DNA of 64,000 nucleotides from Magnetovibrio sp. (GTDB taxonomy: Bacteria > Pseudomonadota > Alphaproteobacteria > Rhodospirillales > Casp-alpha2): NCBI GenBank assembly GCA_002690705.1, contig NZFO01000006.1, positions 168,357 through 232,356 of the forward strand, read 5' to 3'. The translations under genes and the position numbers were made by a program. Below, piece after piece: positions 39,407 to 49,007 of the stretch. The notes under the pieces were generated by a model. It did no database searches and was not told where the DNA came from. It saw nothing but the letters and a program-made list of their open reading frames with translations. Numbering within the stretch: position 1 is the stretch's first letter; each line of letters opens with the position of its first letter.

Positions 39407-41462
39407 TAGCAGGAGTCTTACGGTCTTCCCCGCGTAAAAATACTTCCGTACAGTGCGCCATTGTTTCCGAAGCCCGACTTATAGGATCAGTCATATAATA
39501 ATTATTTATTTTGGACTCAAAAGGGGTATCCTTGATATGCCCTTCTGTACCAAAATCCTGCCACAAGGCCGGCACAGCTTGGTCAACATTTAGGAAATTA
39601 CTGTTGAGTTGGACCATTCGAGCTCGTAACTGGCGGAGATTGTCATAAGGCAGGGTATGTTTGGTAAACTCTGATAAGGCACGAATTATTGTCCAATCCT
39701 CACGGGCGTCACCAGGTGGATAGACTGCCAGTCGGGTTAACTGAACTCGCCCATCTATATTCACATATGTCGCGTTTTTCTCAGTATAAGCGGCGCCCGG
39801 TAATATAACGTCAGCACGCTGGGCCCCAGCATCGCCATGATGCCCTTGATAAATAATAAAGGCATTACCGAATTTCGTTGTATCAACTTCATCTGCGCCA
39901 AGCAGGTAAACCATTTTTATTGAGCCATCAACCGCTCCAGAGAGAATTCCAGCAACATCTAAGCCACCCCTACCGGGCACAAAACCAAGATCTAACCCCC
40001 CGACCCGCGAAGCTGCGCGTTGCAATACATTAAATCCATTCCAGTCGCTGGTAACGACTTCATATTTAACTGCAACTTGACGAGCTAGCGCGAGGACCGC
40101 GGCGCCATCGGGGCGTGTTATCGCATCTGAACCAATAATGATCATAGGACGCTCGGCGGTTCTCATGACCTTGGCAAACGGACCTCTGCCATTGAGTAAT
40201 GTTTTGAGGGCGGCTGGCCCATCTCCTAGGTGAGTCACGGGGTAAGTCAAATCCGCCTGTTGACCAATGTAACCGATTTCACAACTTCCTCTTGTCCAGC
40301 GTTTACGGATACGGGCATTTAAAACGGGAACATCAAAGCGGGTATTTGCACCAATTAACAACATTGCGGAGGCCCGGTCTATTCCCGGAGTGGTTGAGTT
40401 AAACAAGTAAGATGCACGTATCCCACTGTCTAATTTTGCACCATCTTGGCGACAATCAATGTTGTTCGTTCCCATTGCTGTCATTAAATCTTTGAGTGCT
40501 GTCATAGATTCGCAGTCGGCTAGGTCACCAGCAATTGCCCCAATTTGATCACCTTTCAACTCTTGAGCGAAATGTGCGATAGTCGTAAAAGCGGAATCCC
40601 AGCTTGCTTCTTTCAACTTCCCATTTTTTCGCACATAAGGTCGGTCCAAACGTTGGCGACGCAACCCGTCACACGCAAAACGAGTTTTATCTGAAATCCA
40701 TTCTTCATTAACCTCGTCATTAAGGCGCGGCAGAATGCGCATAACCTCAGGACCGCGGGCATCGACACGAATATTAGACCCTAGGGCATCCATTACATCG
40801 ATACTCTCCGTTTTCTTTAATTCCCATGATCTAGCATGGAAGGCATACGGAGCATTAGTGAGGGCACCGACAGGGCACAAATCAATCATATTACCGGATA
40901 GTTCAGACGAGATAGCCTTTTCAATGTAAGTGCCGATCTCTGTATTTTCGCCTCGCCCCGTCGCGCCTAATTCTGGTACACCGGCAATTTCTGTCGCGAA
41001 CCGAACGCAGCGCGTGCAGTGAATACAGCGTGTCATAGTCGTTTTAATAAGTGGACCAAAGTCCTTATCTTTTACGGCACGCTTGTTTTCATGATACCGA
41101 CTTCGATCCCACCCAAATCCCATAGCTTGATCTTGGAGGTCGCATTCACCACCTTGGTCGCAAATTGGACAGTCTAATGGATGATTAATTAATAAAAATT
41201 CCATAACACCCTTGCGCATTTTATGGACATCTGGGGTATTAGTATTAATTACCATTCCTTCTGCAACAGGCATCGCACACGATGCTACTGGCTTTGGAGA
41301 CCGTTCAATATCAACTAGACACATCCGGCAATTACCTGCGATCGACAATCTTTCGTGATAGCAAAAACGGGGAATTTCTATGCCAACATGCTCGCAAGCT
41401 TGCATTACGGTAATGCCTGCCTCGACGTCGTGCTTCTCCTTATCTATGGTAATATTTACCAT
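39399..41462 (-). CDS. nuoG: NADH-quinone oxidoreductase subunit G
   Basis: Large iron-sulfur subunit of the peripheral arm. The 687-residue protein begins with a [2Fe-2S] ferredoxin domain ([20 protein letters not shown]), then the His-Cys motif [14 protein letters not shown] with N4 cluster [10 protein letters not shown], followed by a molybdopterin-oxidoreductase-like domain without cofactor. Length is typical of alphaproteobacterial and mitochondrial forms. It lies nine bases after nuoF. Confidence 0.97.
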   Translation of the reverse strand: MVNITIDKEKHDVEAGITVMQACEHVGIEIPRFCYHERLSIAGNCRMCLVDIERSPKPVASCAMPVAEGMVINTNTPDVHKMRKGVMEFLLINHPLDCPICDQGGECDLQDQAMGFGWDRSRYHENKRAVKDKDFGPLIKTTMTRCIHCTRCVRFATEIAGVPELGATGRGENTEIGTYIEKAISSELSGNMIDLCPVGALTNAPYAFHARSWELKKTESIDVMDALGSNIRVDARGPEVMRILPRLNDEVNEEWISDKTRFACDGLRRQRLDRPYVRKNGKLKEASWDSAFTTIAHFAQELKGDQIGAIAGDLADCESMTALKDLMTAMGTNNIDCRQDGAKLDSGIRASYLFNSTTPGIDRASAMLLIGANTRFDVPVLNARIRKRWTRGSCEIGYIGQQADLTYPVTHLGDGPAALKTLLNGRGPFAKVMRTAERPMIIIGSDAITRPDGAAVLALARQVAVKYEVVTSDWNGFNVLQRAASRVGGLDLGFVPGRGGLDVAGILSGAVDGSIKMVYLLGADEVDTTKFGNAFIIYQGHHGDAGAQRADVILPGAAYTEKNATYVNIDGRVQLTRLAVYPPGDAREDWTIIRALSEFTKHTLPYDNLRQLRARMVQLNSNFLNVDQAVPALWQDFGTEGHIKDTPFESKINNYYMTDPISRASETMAHCTEVFLRGEDRKTPANG

Positions 41463-41471
41463 GCAAAGGCC

Positions 41472-42755
41472 TTACGCAGCCTCAGCTGTGGAGGGCTTTT
41501 TAACCCGTGATTCCAGTTCTGGGCGGAATGCTCTGAGCAAACCTTGAATGGGCCAAGCTGCTGCGTCTCCTAGTGCACAAATGGTATGCCCCTCAATCTG
41601 TTTTGTAACCTCTTCTAACATATCGATTTCCTCAGCGGTGGCATCTCCATTACAAATCCGCTCCATCACACGCCATAACCAACCGGTACCCTCTCGGCAT
41701 GGTGTGCATTGCCCACAGCTTTCATGCTTATAAAAAGCTGATAATCGAGTAATTGCCCGTAAGATATCCGTGGAATTATCCATAACCATCACGGCAGCGG
41801 TACCAAGTCCTGAGCGAAGTTCACGCAGGGAATCGAAGTCCATGGTCGCATATTCTGCCTGTTTTTTTGTCAGAAGAGGCACAGATGCCCCACCGGGAAT
41901 AATCGCCTTTAAATTTTTCCAGCCACCACGAACGCCACCGGCGTGCTTGTCAATCAGTTCTCGCAATGGAATACCCATCTCCTCCTCGACTGTGCATGGC
42001 GAGTTCACATGGCCTGATATATTAAATAGCTTGGTGCCGGCATTGTTAGGTTTACCAATGCCTGAAAACCATTCTTGCCCGCGTCGAATAATTGTTGGAA
42101 CCACGGCAATAGACTCAACATTATTAACTGTGGTTGGGCAACCGAAGACCCCAACGTTAGCTGGAAAAGGAGGTTTTAGGCGAGGTTGGCCTTTTTTACC
42201 CTCTAGGCTCTCGATTAAGGCAGATTCTTCACCACAAATGTAGGAGCCCATCCCGCGATGGATGTAAAAATCAAATTTAAATCCAGACTTGCACGCATTA
42301 TCACCGATTAGCCCAGCTGCATATGCCTCATCAACAGCGCTTTGCAGAACTTTGGTCTCACGGTAAAATTCTCCGCGCACGTAGCAATACGCCACATGAG
42401 CTCCAATCGCGAACGCTGCAACCAATGCACCTTCAATGAGTTTCATTGGTTCATGTCGCATGATTTCGCGGTCTTTACAGGTTCCCGGCTCACCTTCATC
42501 GGCGTTAATGATAAGGTAATGCGGGCGATCCCCAACTTCCTGGGGCATAAAAGACCACTTCATTCCTGTTGAGAATCCCGCGCCGCCCCGACCTCTGAGA
42601 CCTGATTCCTTGATGATATCTATAATTTTGTCTCGGCCTAAGCCCAAAAGTTTTTTCGTGCCGTTCCAATCACCTCTTTTTTTAGACCCTTTAAGCATCG
42701 CACTCTCAAGCCCATAAATATTAGTGAAAATACGGTCTACGTCTTTCAGCATCAT
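41472..42755 (-). CDS. nuoF: NADH-quinone oxidoreductase subunit F
   Basis: Binds NADH and FMN and carries the N3 cluster. The 427 residues contain the FMN/NADH glycine-rich motif [15 protein letters not shown], the [14 protein letters not shown] stretch, the NADH-site [14 protein letters not shown] and the cluster motif [14 protein letters not shown]. The ATG overlaps the nuoE stop as ATGA. Confidence 0.98.
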   Translation of the reverse strand: MMLKDVDRIFTNIYGLESAMLKGSKKRGDWNGTKKLLGLGRDKIIDIIKESGLRGRGGAGFSTGMKWSFMPQEVGDRPHYLIINADEGEPGTCKDREIMRHEPMKLIEGALVAAFAIGAHVAYCYVRGEFYRETKVLQSAVDEAYAAGLIGDNACKSGFKFDFYIHRGMGSYICGEESALIESLEGKKGQPRLKPPFPANVGVFGCPTTVNNVESIAVVPTIIRRGQEWFSGIGKPNNAGTKLFNISGHVNSPCTVEEEMGIPLRELIDKHAGGVRGGWKNLKAIIPGGASVPLLTKKQAEYATMDFDSLRELRSGLGTAAVMVMDNSTDILRAITRLSAFYKHESCGQCTPCREGTGWLWRVMERICNGDATAEEIDMLEEVTKQIEGHTICALGDAAAWPIQGLLRAFRPELESRVKKPSTAEAA

Positions 42756-43372
42756 AGGCTGCCTCCATTACCCTCAGATTTGAGCAGAGCTTCTTGATGT
42801 TTCAGGCTGGTCAAACCAGTGGCTGGCTCGCAGCTAAAACGAGCAGATTGGGAGCCGTTCTTGGGAGTTTTACCAGCTTTCAATGCATCGATGATTGATA
42901 TCGTGGAAGCAGTATCCAAATCCTCATAATATTCATCGTCAATTTGCATCATTGGTGCGTTGACGCAAGCCCCCAAACATTCAGCGTGCGACAGTGTGAA
43001 TGTTTTATCTTCAGTGGTTTCACCCATTGTAATATTAAGCGCTTTTTCGCAAGCAGCCACGATGTCATCCGACCCTCTCAACCAACAGGGTAAGTTGGTA
43101 CAGACTTCCACATGATGCTTACCTATAGGCTCTAGATTGTACATGGTATAAAATGTTGCTACCTCATAAACTCGGATTGGCGGCATATTCAAGCGTTGAG
43201 AAACATAGTCGATTGCTTCTTTTGATAACCAACCATGGTTTTGGCGCTGAGCTAGGTCAAGCAGAGGCATGACTGCACTCGCTTCCCAACCTTTAGGATA
43301 CTTGGCTATCGTACTTTGAACCATAGCTTCTGTATCCTCATTAAATGAGAATTCTTTCCCAGATTCTCTCAT
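42752..43372 (-). CDS. nuoE: NADH-quinone oxidoreductase subunit E
   Basis: Holds the [2Fe-2S] cluster N1a next to the flavin. The 206-residue protein has the thioredoxin-like fold with ligands in [11 protein letters not shown] and [11 protein letters not shown], and the [13 protein letters not shown] motif. The C-terminal 40 residues are a variable tail. It overlaps both nuoD and nuoF by a few bases. Confidence 0.97.
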   Translation of the reverse strand: MRESGKEFSFNEDTEAMVQSTIAKYPKGWEASAVMPLLDLAQRQNHGWLSKEAIDYVSQRLNMPPIRVYEVATFYTMYNLEPIGKHHVEVCTNLPCWLRGSDDIVAACEKALNITMGETTEDKTFTLSHAECLGACVNAPMMQIDDEYYEDLDTASTISIIDALKAGKTPKNGSQSARFSCEPATGLTSLKHQEALLKSEGNGGSL

Positions 43373-44547
43373 CGGTCTATCTCACCAAACACAATATCTA
43401 TGGATCCAATATTCGCTACTATATCCGCCAACATATGCCCCTTGGATAAAAAATCCATGGCTTGAAGATGGGCGAACCCTGGCGCCCTGATTTTACAGCG
43501 GTAAGGTTTATTAGTTCCGTCGGACACCAAATATACAGCAAATTCTCCTTTTGGTGCTTCTACTGCGGTGTAAGTTTCGCCTTTTGGTACGCGCATCCCC
43601 TCTGTAAAAAGTTTGAAGTGATGAATTAAAGCTTCCATCGATTGTTTCATAACGCCTCTTTCTGGAGGTGATACCTTATTATTATCTGCTCGATGCGGGC
43701 CCTTTGGCATATTTTTAATGGATTGCGTGATGATCTTGACGCTTTCTCGCATTTCTAAAATACGAACTAGGTAACGGTCGTAGCAATCACCATGTCGCCC
43801 AACTGGGATATCAAAATCCATCTCATCATATGCATCATAAGGTTGGGATTTGCGTAAATCCCATGCAACCCCTGACGCACGGAGATTAGGCCCGCTGAAG
43901 CCCCAATCTAAGCACTGCTCAGCATTGATTACCCCAATATCAACCGTGCGTTGTTTAAAAATTCGATTTTCTGTTAGGAGTGTCTCCAAATCATCGATTA
44001 GGTTAGCAAAATTAGCTGCCCAATCATTAATATCATCATCTAATCCTTCGGGCATATCATGCGCTACACCGCCCGGTCGAAAATAAGCCATGTGCAATCT
44101 TGCACCGGATACCCGTTCGCAAAATCCCATTAGGCGCTCACGCTCCTCAAATCCCCAAAGCATAGGTGTCATCGCGCCAACATCCATCGCATAGGAGCAA
44201 ATATTTAATAGATGGCTGAGGATGCGGCCTATTTCGCAAAATAAAACCCGAAGATATTGGGCGCGCGGTGGAATATCAATATTGAGTAATTTTTCTGTGG
44301 CTAAACAGAAAGCGTGCTCCTGGTTTTGTGGCGCCACATAATCAAGCCGGTCAAAATAAGGTATACTTTGCACATAGCTTTTATGCTCGATCAATTTTTC
44401 TGTGCCGCGATGCAGTAAGCCGATGTGTGGGTCTGCTCGGTCGATAATTTCCCCATCCATTTCGAGCACCATTCTAAGCACGCCATGTGCCGCGGGGTGC
44501 TGTGGGCCAAAATTTAGATTGAAATTTTTAATTTCGGTTTGAGCCAT
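43369..44547 (-). CDS. nuoD: NADH-quinone oxidoreductase subunit D
   Basis: 49-kDa-type subunit lining the quinone pocket. The 392 residues start with [23 protein letters not shown] and include [35 protein letters not shown] and the C-terminal [12 protein letters not shown]. The ATG at 44547 shares a base with the nuoC stop (TGATG); a GTG one codon earlier is also in frame. Confidence 0.97.
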   Translation of the reverse strand: MAQTEIKNFNLNFGPQHPAAHGVLRMVLEMDGEIIDRADPHIGLLHRGTEKLIEHKSYVQSIPYFDRLDYVAPQNQEHAFCLATEKLLNIDIPPRAQYLRVLFCEIGRILSHLLNICSYAMDVGAMTPMLWGFEERERLMGFCERVSGARLHMAYFRPGGVAHDMPEGLDDDINDWAANFANLIDDLETLLTENRIFKQRTVDIGVINAEQCLDWGFSGPNLRASGVAWDLRKSQPYDAYDEMDFDIPVGRHGDCYDRYLVRILEMRESVKIITQSIKNMPKGPHRADNNKVSPPERGVMKQSMEALIHHFKLFTEGMRVPKGETYTAVEAPKGEFAVYLVSDGTNKPYRCKIRAPGFAHLQAMDFLSKGHMLADIVANIGSIDIVFGEIDR

Positions 44548-45170
44548 CACGCATCCTCCCCATTTTCAGGAGACTGTGCTTTTTCATCACCGGGCAACAC
44601 TGCAGGCAAGCCCTCCCATGGACTCAGAAAATCAAAAGTCCTAAAATCTTGCGTTAGTTTAACAGGTTCATATACGACACGATTTTGTTCGTTATCATAT
44701 CGAAGCTCTACATACCCGGTAAGCGGGAAGTCTTTGCGGAGCGGATGTCCCTCAAAACCATAGTCTGTGAGGATACGCCTAAGGTCAGGGTGATTATCAA
44801 AGTAAATCCCAAACAAATCCCATGCTTCGCGCTCCCACCATCCGGCAGCGTTGAAGAGGCTTGTAACAGAGGGGACGGGAATATCTTCAGAGGTCCAAAC
44901 TTTAACTCGGATACGCGAATTTAAAGACAAGCTAAGGAGGTTGTATACCACGCAGAAGCGCTCCACCCTCTCAGGATAATCTACGCCACACACATCCATG
45001 AGTAATTTAAACTGACAGTTCACATCATCACGCAAAAATTTCAACGTGTCGAAGAGAGCATCGCGCGATACCGTAAGACATATCTCTCCTAAATCGGTAA
45101 CGCAGTCATGCATCTTATCACCAATTTTGCTAGAAATGTGGTTCATCAGTTCTTTTAACGTATCATCCAT
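44547..45170 (-). CDS. nuoC: NADH-quinone oxidoreductase subunit C
   Basis: 30-kDa-type subunit of the peripheral arm. The 207-residue protein carries the signature [26 protein letters not shown] and [15 protein letters not shown] (family block near residue 130). NuoC and NuoD are separate genes here, as in other alphaproteobacteria, and not fused as in E. coli. Confidence 0.97.
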   Translation of the reverse strand: MDDTLKELMNHISSKIGDKMHDCVTDLGEICLTVSRDALFDTLKFLRDDVNCQFKLLMDVCGVDYPERVERFCVVYNLLSLSLNSRIRVKVWTSEDIPVPSVTSLFNAAGWWEREAWDLFGIYFDNHPDLRRILTDYGFEGHPLRKDFPLTGYVELRYDNEQNRVVYEPVKLTQDFRTFDFLSPWEGLPAVLPGDEKAQSPENGEDA

Positions 45171-45230
45171 AAACTAACTTTTCTTTGCTATTTAATTTGG
45201 CTCTGTGTAATTAATTGGAGTTTAATTAAA

Positions 45231-45800
45231 CTAGCGCCAAAGAGTTCCATTTCGTTTGATTTTTTTCTGTAATTGCAAAACACCGTACACTAGCGCTTCA
45301 GCCGTTGGAGGACAGCCTGGCACATAGACATCGACAGGGACGATACGATCACAGCCTCGTACAACTGAGTACGAGTAATGGTAATACCCTCCGCCATTAG
45401 CACATGAGCCCATGGAGATTACGTAACGAGGTTCGGACATTTGGTCGTAAACTTTACGAAAAGCTGGTGCCATTTTATTGGTTAGAGTTCCAGCAACTAT
45501 TATTACGTCCGACTGCCGAGGGCTAGCTCTGGGCACTACGCCAAACCTATCGAGATCATATCGGCTACAATAAGCATGAATCATTTCGACCGCGCAACAC
45601 GCAAGCCCAAAGGTCATTGGCCAGAGAGATCCAGTGCGCGCCCAATTGACTAACTTGTCAACATTAGACACCAAGAACCCTTTATCTTGGAGTTCTCCGG
45701 TAACTTGACGCATAACCAAATCTTGTTCCGGACCAGGTCTTAGGGGCCCGTTTTCTATCTCCGGCTGTATTATTCCCACTCCAGTGCCCCTTTGCGCCAT
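45231..45800 (-). CDS. nuoB: NADH-quinone oxidoreductase subunit B
   Basis: Carries cluster N2, the last iron-sulfur centre before quinone. Cysteine ligands are visible in [27 protein letters not shown] and [13 protein letters not shown]. The start is uncertain: ATG at 45800 gives 189 residues but overlaps nuoA by 31 bases without a clear ribosome binding site, while a GTG at 45779 has AGGGG about eight bases upstream and overlaps nuoA by only ten. A 60-base gap follows before nuoC. Confidence 0.95.
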   Translation of the reverse strand: MAQRGTGVGIIQPEIENGPLRPGPEQDLVMRQVTGELQDKGFLVSNVDKLVNWARTGSLWPMTFGLACCAVEMIHAYCSRYDLDRFGVVPRASPRQSDVIIVAGTLTNKMAPAFRKVYDQMSEPRYVISMGSCANGGGYYHYSYSVVRGCDRIVPVDVYVPGCPPTAEALVYGVLQLQKKIKRNGTLWR

Positions 45801-46135
45801 TCGTAAACAAACCCGATGGTTAAAATCCCTAGGAAAATCATCATAGACCAAAATCCAAATGCCCCAATATTTCCGAGGCTGATCGCCCAGGGAAACAAAA
45901 AAGCAACCTCTAAATCGAAAATTATAAATAAAATTGCGACCAAATAGAAGCGAACATCAAACTTGTGGCGAGCGTCCCCGAACGCCTCAAAACCACATTC
46001 ATACGCTGAGGTTTTTTCTACGTCGGGTCTTTGTGGAGCGATGAATAATGAAGCGCCCACCGCGATACCAGAAAAGATGGTAGCAATTCCTATAAATATC
46101 AAAATGGGCAGGTATTCAGCAAGAAATGCTTGCAA
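45770..46135 (-). CDS. nuoA: NADH-quinone oxidoreductase subunit A
   Basis: First gene of the complex I operon; a three-helix membrane subunit of 121 residues. It has the family motif [41 protein letters not shown] (in consecutive blocks), with the conserved cysteine-containing loop. The start is a TTG with GGAG eight bases upstream. The 523-base region upstream should contain the nuo promoter; TATTAT near 46190 is one weak -10 candidate. Confidence 0.96.
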   Translation of the reverse strand: MQAFLAEYLPILIFIGIATIFSGIAVGASLFIAPQRPDVEKTSAYECGFEAFGDARHKFDVRFYLVAILFIIFDLEVAFLFPWAISLGNIGAFGFWSMMIFLGILTIGFVYEWRKGALEWE

Positions 46136-46658
46136 TATCTAACTCCATAGATCCAACCCTAATCCGCAGACCTAGGGTCGACACGTTATAATACAAATTG
46201 CACTACCTCAGCGAACTAGGCAATAACAAAGGTAATTTAGTCCCCGCATTTAAAGTCTTTAAGAGTGCACGAAGATAGCAAATCCTCGATGTTTGCAAAT
46301 ATCACATAAGTATCAATTAAAGTTGTTTCAATTACTGAAATGTTTTTAATTGGTGGAGTTTAAATCCTAGGGTGATTTCGATCAATAGACCGTTTACCCG
46401 GAGTTCTCGCGTGGAACTCAAATAAGATAACAGAAATCGCAGGAATGGCTCGCTGAATGGGTTGTGGAGACACTAAATATTAAAAAGGTAGAAAAGATGT
46501 AAGATAGCTGTGCCTCCGGAATCTGGGAGTATTAAGACGTTCGCAAGGTTAAATTCCCAAAGTCTGACGGTCCAGCTTTTTGCAATTTTTCTGGTGATTA
46601 GAACTGGATGAACCGAGGATGCTTGAGGGTGAAATTTTCAGACATATAAGCCTTTACA
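46136..46658. other. Divergent intergenic region upstream of the nuo operon and a CoA transferase
   Basis: A 523-base stretch holding the promoters of nuoA (minus) and the CoA-transferase gene (plus). An inverted repeat GAGTTC-N7-GAACTC occupies 46401-46419 and could be an operator or a short hairpin. No convincing reading frame or RNA gene was seen. No clear sigma-70 promoter stands out. Confidence 0.45.
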
Positions 46659-47921
46659 GTGACCAAATTAAGAGAGCGGAGCTATAATGGAGAATATTTT
46701 GATGCGGAGACAATTTTGACTTGGCCCCTAGAAGGCTTAACAATTGTGGAGGTATCTGCATTTATAGCTGGTCCCTATGCAGGATTAAACCTAGCCCAGA
46801 TGGGAGCAGAGGTAATTCGTATTGATCCTATTGGTGGCGGACTTGACTACAAACGTTGGCCAGTAACCGAGGGGGGAAATAGTCTGTATTGGAACGGCCT
46901 TAATAAAGGAAAAAAGTCGGTCACACTAAATGTCCGGGACCCTAGAGGGCGAGAAATTGCCCACGCATTGATGACGGAGCCAGGTGCAACTAGCGGCATT
47001 GTTGTGACAAATTTGCCTGCAACGGGGTGGTTGGACTATGAATTATTAAAATCAAAGCGCGATAATTTGATAATGGTTAACATAGTTGGGCAACGTGATG
47101 GCTCTATCGCGCTGGACTATACTGTAAACGCCCGTGCCGGTTTTCCTTTAATTACCGGACCCGTAGGGTTAGGCAAACCGGTAAATCAGGTAGTCCCTGT
47201 ATGGGACGTTTTGACCGGCATGTCTGCTGCTAACGCTGTTTTAATTGCGGAGCAACACAGGCAGATAACTGGTGAGGGTCAATATGTCAGGATAGCGTTA
47301 GCTGACACAGCTTTCTCTGTGCTGAGCCACTTAGGATATGTTGCGGAAGCACAAATTAATAAGGTTGACCGTTCAGCCGAGGGTAATCATGTCTTTGGGA
47401 CGTTTGGTTGTGATTTCGAGACGTTTGATAGCGGTAGAGTAATGATTACAGCATTCACAAGGCGTCATTGGCAGGCTCTTTTGGAAGCAACAAATTTGAG
47501 TAGTCGTTTTGAAAAAATTGCCAATGATGCCAAAGTGGACCTTCAGAAGGAGGACGAACGTTATAGAATGCGGCACATTATAGAAGCTGAGTTAAAGCCG
47601 TGGTTCAAGGAGCGAACTCTCAACGAAATACGCACAGTACTTGATGAAAAGAGAGTATGCTGGGCGCCTTATCAATCTGTGAGAGAATGCATTGAGAATG
47701 ATCCTGACATGTCAGTTGCAAATCCGATGTTTCAAGAAATTTATCAACCCGGGGTAGGAACCCATTTAGCTGCTGGTTTATCTGCTGAATTTGGCGCCCT
47801 CAACAGGCGAGATGTTGTTCCCGCGCCGTTGCTCGGACAAGATACTCAAAAGGTAATTTCAAATAAACTTGGTTTCTCAGTAAAAGAGATAGAAGAGTTG
47901 CAAGAAAATGGAATAATTTGA
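46659..47921 (+). CDS. CaiB/BaiF family CoA transferase, 2-methylfumaryl-CoA isomerase-like
   Basis: A class III CoA-transferase of 420 residues. The fold's conserved parts are seen: VEVSAFIAGPYAGLNLAQMGAEVIRIDP (in two blocks), WNGLNKGKKSVTLNVRDPRGRE and the catalytic aspartate in PVWDVLTGMS near residue 183. The stretch GGGLDYKRWPVTEGGNSLYW closely recalls 2-methylfumaryl-CoA isomerases (Mct, an intramolecular CoA transferase of the 3-hydroxypropionate cycle), so mesaconyl-type C5 acyl-CoA is the likely substrate class. That substrate is inference. It starts at a GTG, is monocistronic, and has no neighbouring pathway genes. A hairpin follows the stop. Confidence 0.8.
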   Translation: MTKLRERSYNGEYFDAETILTWPLEGLTIVEVSAFIAGPYAGLNLAQMGAEVIRIDPIGGGLDYKRWPVTEGGNSLYWNGLNKGKKSVTLNVRDPRGREIAHALMTEPGATSGIVVTNLPATGWLDYELLKSKRDNLIMVNIVGQRDGSIALDYTVNARAGFPLITGPVGLGKPVNQVVPVWDVLTGMSAANAVLIAEQHRQITGEGQYVRIALADTAFSVLSHLGYVAEAQINKVDRSAEGNHVFGTFGCDFETFDSGRVMITAFTRRHWQALLEATNLSSRFEKIANDAKVDLQKEDERYRMRHIIEAELKPWFKERTLNEIRTVLDEKRVCWAPYQSVRECIENDPDMSVANPMFQEIYQPGVGTHLAAGLSAEFGALNRRDVVPAPLLGQDTQKVISNKLGFSVKEIEELQENGII

Positions 47922-47943
47922 GATAGGTTGAGTAAAAATTAAA

Positions 47944-47960
47944 ATCTTGCGACGCAAGAT
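47944..47960 (+). terminator. Hairpin after the CoA-transferase gene
   Basis: ATCTTGC-GAC-GCAAGAT is a perfect seven-base stem with a three-base loop, 22 bases after the stop. It is followed by AT-rich sequence without a solid U run, so it is either a weak terminator or an mRNA-stabilising hairpin. Confidence 0.4.
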
Positions 47961-47980
47961 AGATATAATTTGACAATAAA

Positions 47981-48000
47981 AGGGGGGCCGTGGCCCCCCT
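47981..48000 (-). terminator. Strong terminator of the micro-gene transcript
   Basis: The sequence is a perfect inverted repeat, GGGGGGCC-GT-GGCCCCCC, extended by an A-T pair. Read on the minus strand it is followed directly by TTTTATT, the layout of an intrinsic terminator. It lies 58 bases after the stop of the 22-residue micro-ORF and opposes the CoA-transferase transcript. Confidence 0.8.
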
Positions 48001-48002
48001 CT

Positions 48003-48057
48003 GTGATTGTGCTGACGAGAGCACCGAAGTATTGAGCCCCTTATCTCAACTGAGACT
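48003..48057 (-). other. Structured 3' region of the micro-gene transcript
   Basis: Between the micro-ORF stop and its terminator there are two further short inverted repeats: TCTCA-AC-TGAGA at 48044-48055 and GTGCT-GACGAG-AGCAC at 48009-48024. Together with the terminator the minus-strand RNA would fold into three consecutive hairpins. This is more structure than a plain 3' end needs and fits a small regulatory RNA or a protected short mRNA. Confidence 0.4.
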
Positions 48058-48126
48058 TTAAGATAATTTAAGCAACCCAATCTCTTTTCTACTGGTGTTC
48101 TGCCACGCATCCACATCACTAGACAT
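48058..48126 (-). CDS. 22-residue micro-protein with an extreme ribosome binding site
   Basis: The frame begins MSSDVDAWQN, continues TSRKEIG and ends LLKLS before TAA. GAAAGGAGGTGATCCA lies immediately before the ATG and is complementary over 16 bases to the usual alphaproteobacterial 16S rRNA 3' end (TGGATCACCTCCTTTC on the plus strand); AGGAGG is seven bases from the start. It has its own terminator and two 12-base repeats upstream, and no protein gene on its strand nearby. The peptide is hydrophilic, with no signal or membrane segment and no Cys. It has no E-x-x-x-Y motif, so it is not PqqA. Function unknown; it may be a peptide, a leader or part of a dual-function RNA. Confidence 0.6.
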   Translation of the reverse strand: MSSDVDAWQNTSRKEIGLLKLS

Positions 48127-48169
48127 TGGATCACCTCCTTTCGTAAATTAAGTTAACAGTTTCTCGGCA

Positions 48170-48237
48170 GTAAGGATTGATGAATTTTTGTTGTATGTAA
48201 AGCACGACTATTAATGCTTCATATGGTAAGGATTGAT
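48170..48237. repeat. Pair of 12-base direct repeats upstream of the micro-gene
   Basis: GTAAGGATTGAT occurs at 48170-48181 and again at 48226-48237, with start points 56 bases apart. Relative to the minus-strand micro-ORF they lie about 44 and 100 bases upstream of the ATG and read ATCAATCCTTAC. The spacing is a little over five helical turns, so they could be two sites for one regulator. This is inference from position and exact identity only. Confidence 0.45.
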
Positions 48238-48591
48238 AGTTTGTCAGGGTAAGATAGTGCAGCTCCAAATAGTTAACGGGCAGGGACAGAGACGCTAAAC
48301 AGGGCACTTTAACACCCTGCTGAAGAGCTTCATTCAGTCAAATGGCATTGCAAACAAAAACATCTCTTTTTGGCAGGAGGCCTGTGAACCAAGATTGTTT
48401 CGTGTTCTTGTTTGCTAAACTTAATGATTAACATAACAATCTTTAATCCAGATCTGTACAATGTTGACGAGTAAATCTTAAGTATATGTAATATGAAGTC
48501 TGAGGCCTTTATCGAATAGGCTGAGAGAATATCACCTTGCATTTTGTGACTGATTTGTGATCCCGGCCTGTTTTTGAAAATACAAGTCCCA

Positions 48592-48723
48592 ATGAACCGA
48601 GACTTGTCAGACTGGGACGTTATAGGACGCGGAAATATCCAAGTGGTTTTAGCTCTATTTGCGTTATACCTCTGTGAGCTTGTTGCATCTAGTTTTTCTC
48701 GTTATCACAACCCTGCATATTAG
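48592..48723 (+). CDS. Possible small membrane protein, 43 residues
   Basis: The frame starts MNRDLSDWDVIGRGN and has a hydrophobic stretch IQVVLALFALYLCELVA, then SFSRYHNPAY at the end. That would be one membrane helix with a hydrophilic N terminus. No ribosome binding site is evident before the ATG. It is on the same strand as the ion-channel gene, 284 bases upstream. Could be a chance frame. Confidence 0.2.
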   Translation: MNRDLSDWDVIGRGNIQVVLALFALYLCELVASSFSRYHNPAY

Positions 48724-49007
48724 AGACACTTTGATATGGATTTTAGAAAACTGGAAGCAATTTCGCGGCCAAGTTATTCAAGCTAAGTCAGTGTTATGGA
48801 TTTGGTTATAAAATTAATTTCTGTTCACCCGTAGTTTATTTTTCTTGCCCAGATAGGGTTTTTGTTAGAAGGCAGGTAAAATTAAAATAACCGTATTGCG
48901 GAATGCCTCGCCGGTTCGATCTTGAACGTGAGAGATATTCTTGTATGTAATTGAGGATCAATGAAATCTTCCCCAAAACTGCCCAATAACATGGTTCCTT
49001 GAAGAGA

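Larger units (their letters stand above)
48127..48998. other. Gene-free region upstream of the ion-channel gene
   Basis: About 870 bases. The left part holds the control region of the micro-gene with its direct repeats. A 43-codon plus-strand frame lies at 48592-48723 (annotated at low confidence). Inverted repeat ACAAGTC-N12-GACTTGT spans 48582-48607, and CAGGG-N10-CCCTG lies near 48300-48319. No other convincing feature was seen. Confidence 0.4.

Noticed and set aside
46401..46419. Alphaproteobacterial LexA (SOS) box
   Set aside because: The alphaproteobacterial SOS box is a direct repeat (GTTC-N7-GTTC); this site is an inverted repeat.
48058..48126. pqqA (PQQ precursor peptide)
   Set aside because: Length is similar but the required Glu-x-x-x-Tyr motif is absent and no pqqB-E genes are nearby.
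47877..48134. 85-residue minus-strand frame across the terminator and micro-gene
   Set aside because: It reads through a strong terminator hairpin in a different frame from the micro-ORF that follows the ribosome binding site, and shows no family character.
48127..48143. A match on the plus strand to the 3' end of 16S rRNA
   Set aside because: Only about 16 bases match and no other rRNA sequence is near; on the other strand it is a ribosome binding site placed correctly before an ATG.
48330..48542. 70-residue minus-strand frame
   Set aside because: No ribosome binding site, odd composition and no supporting context.
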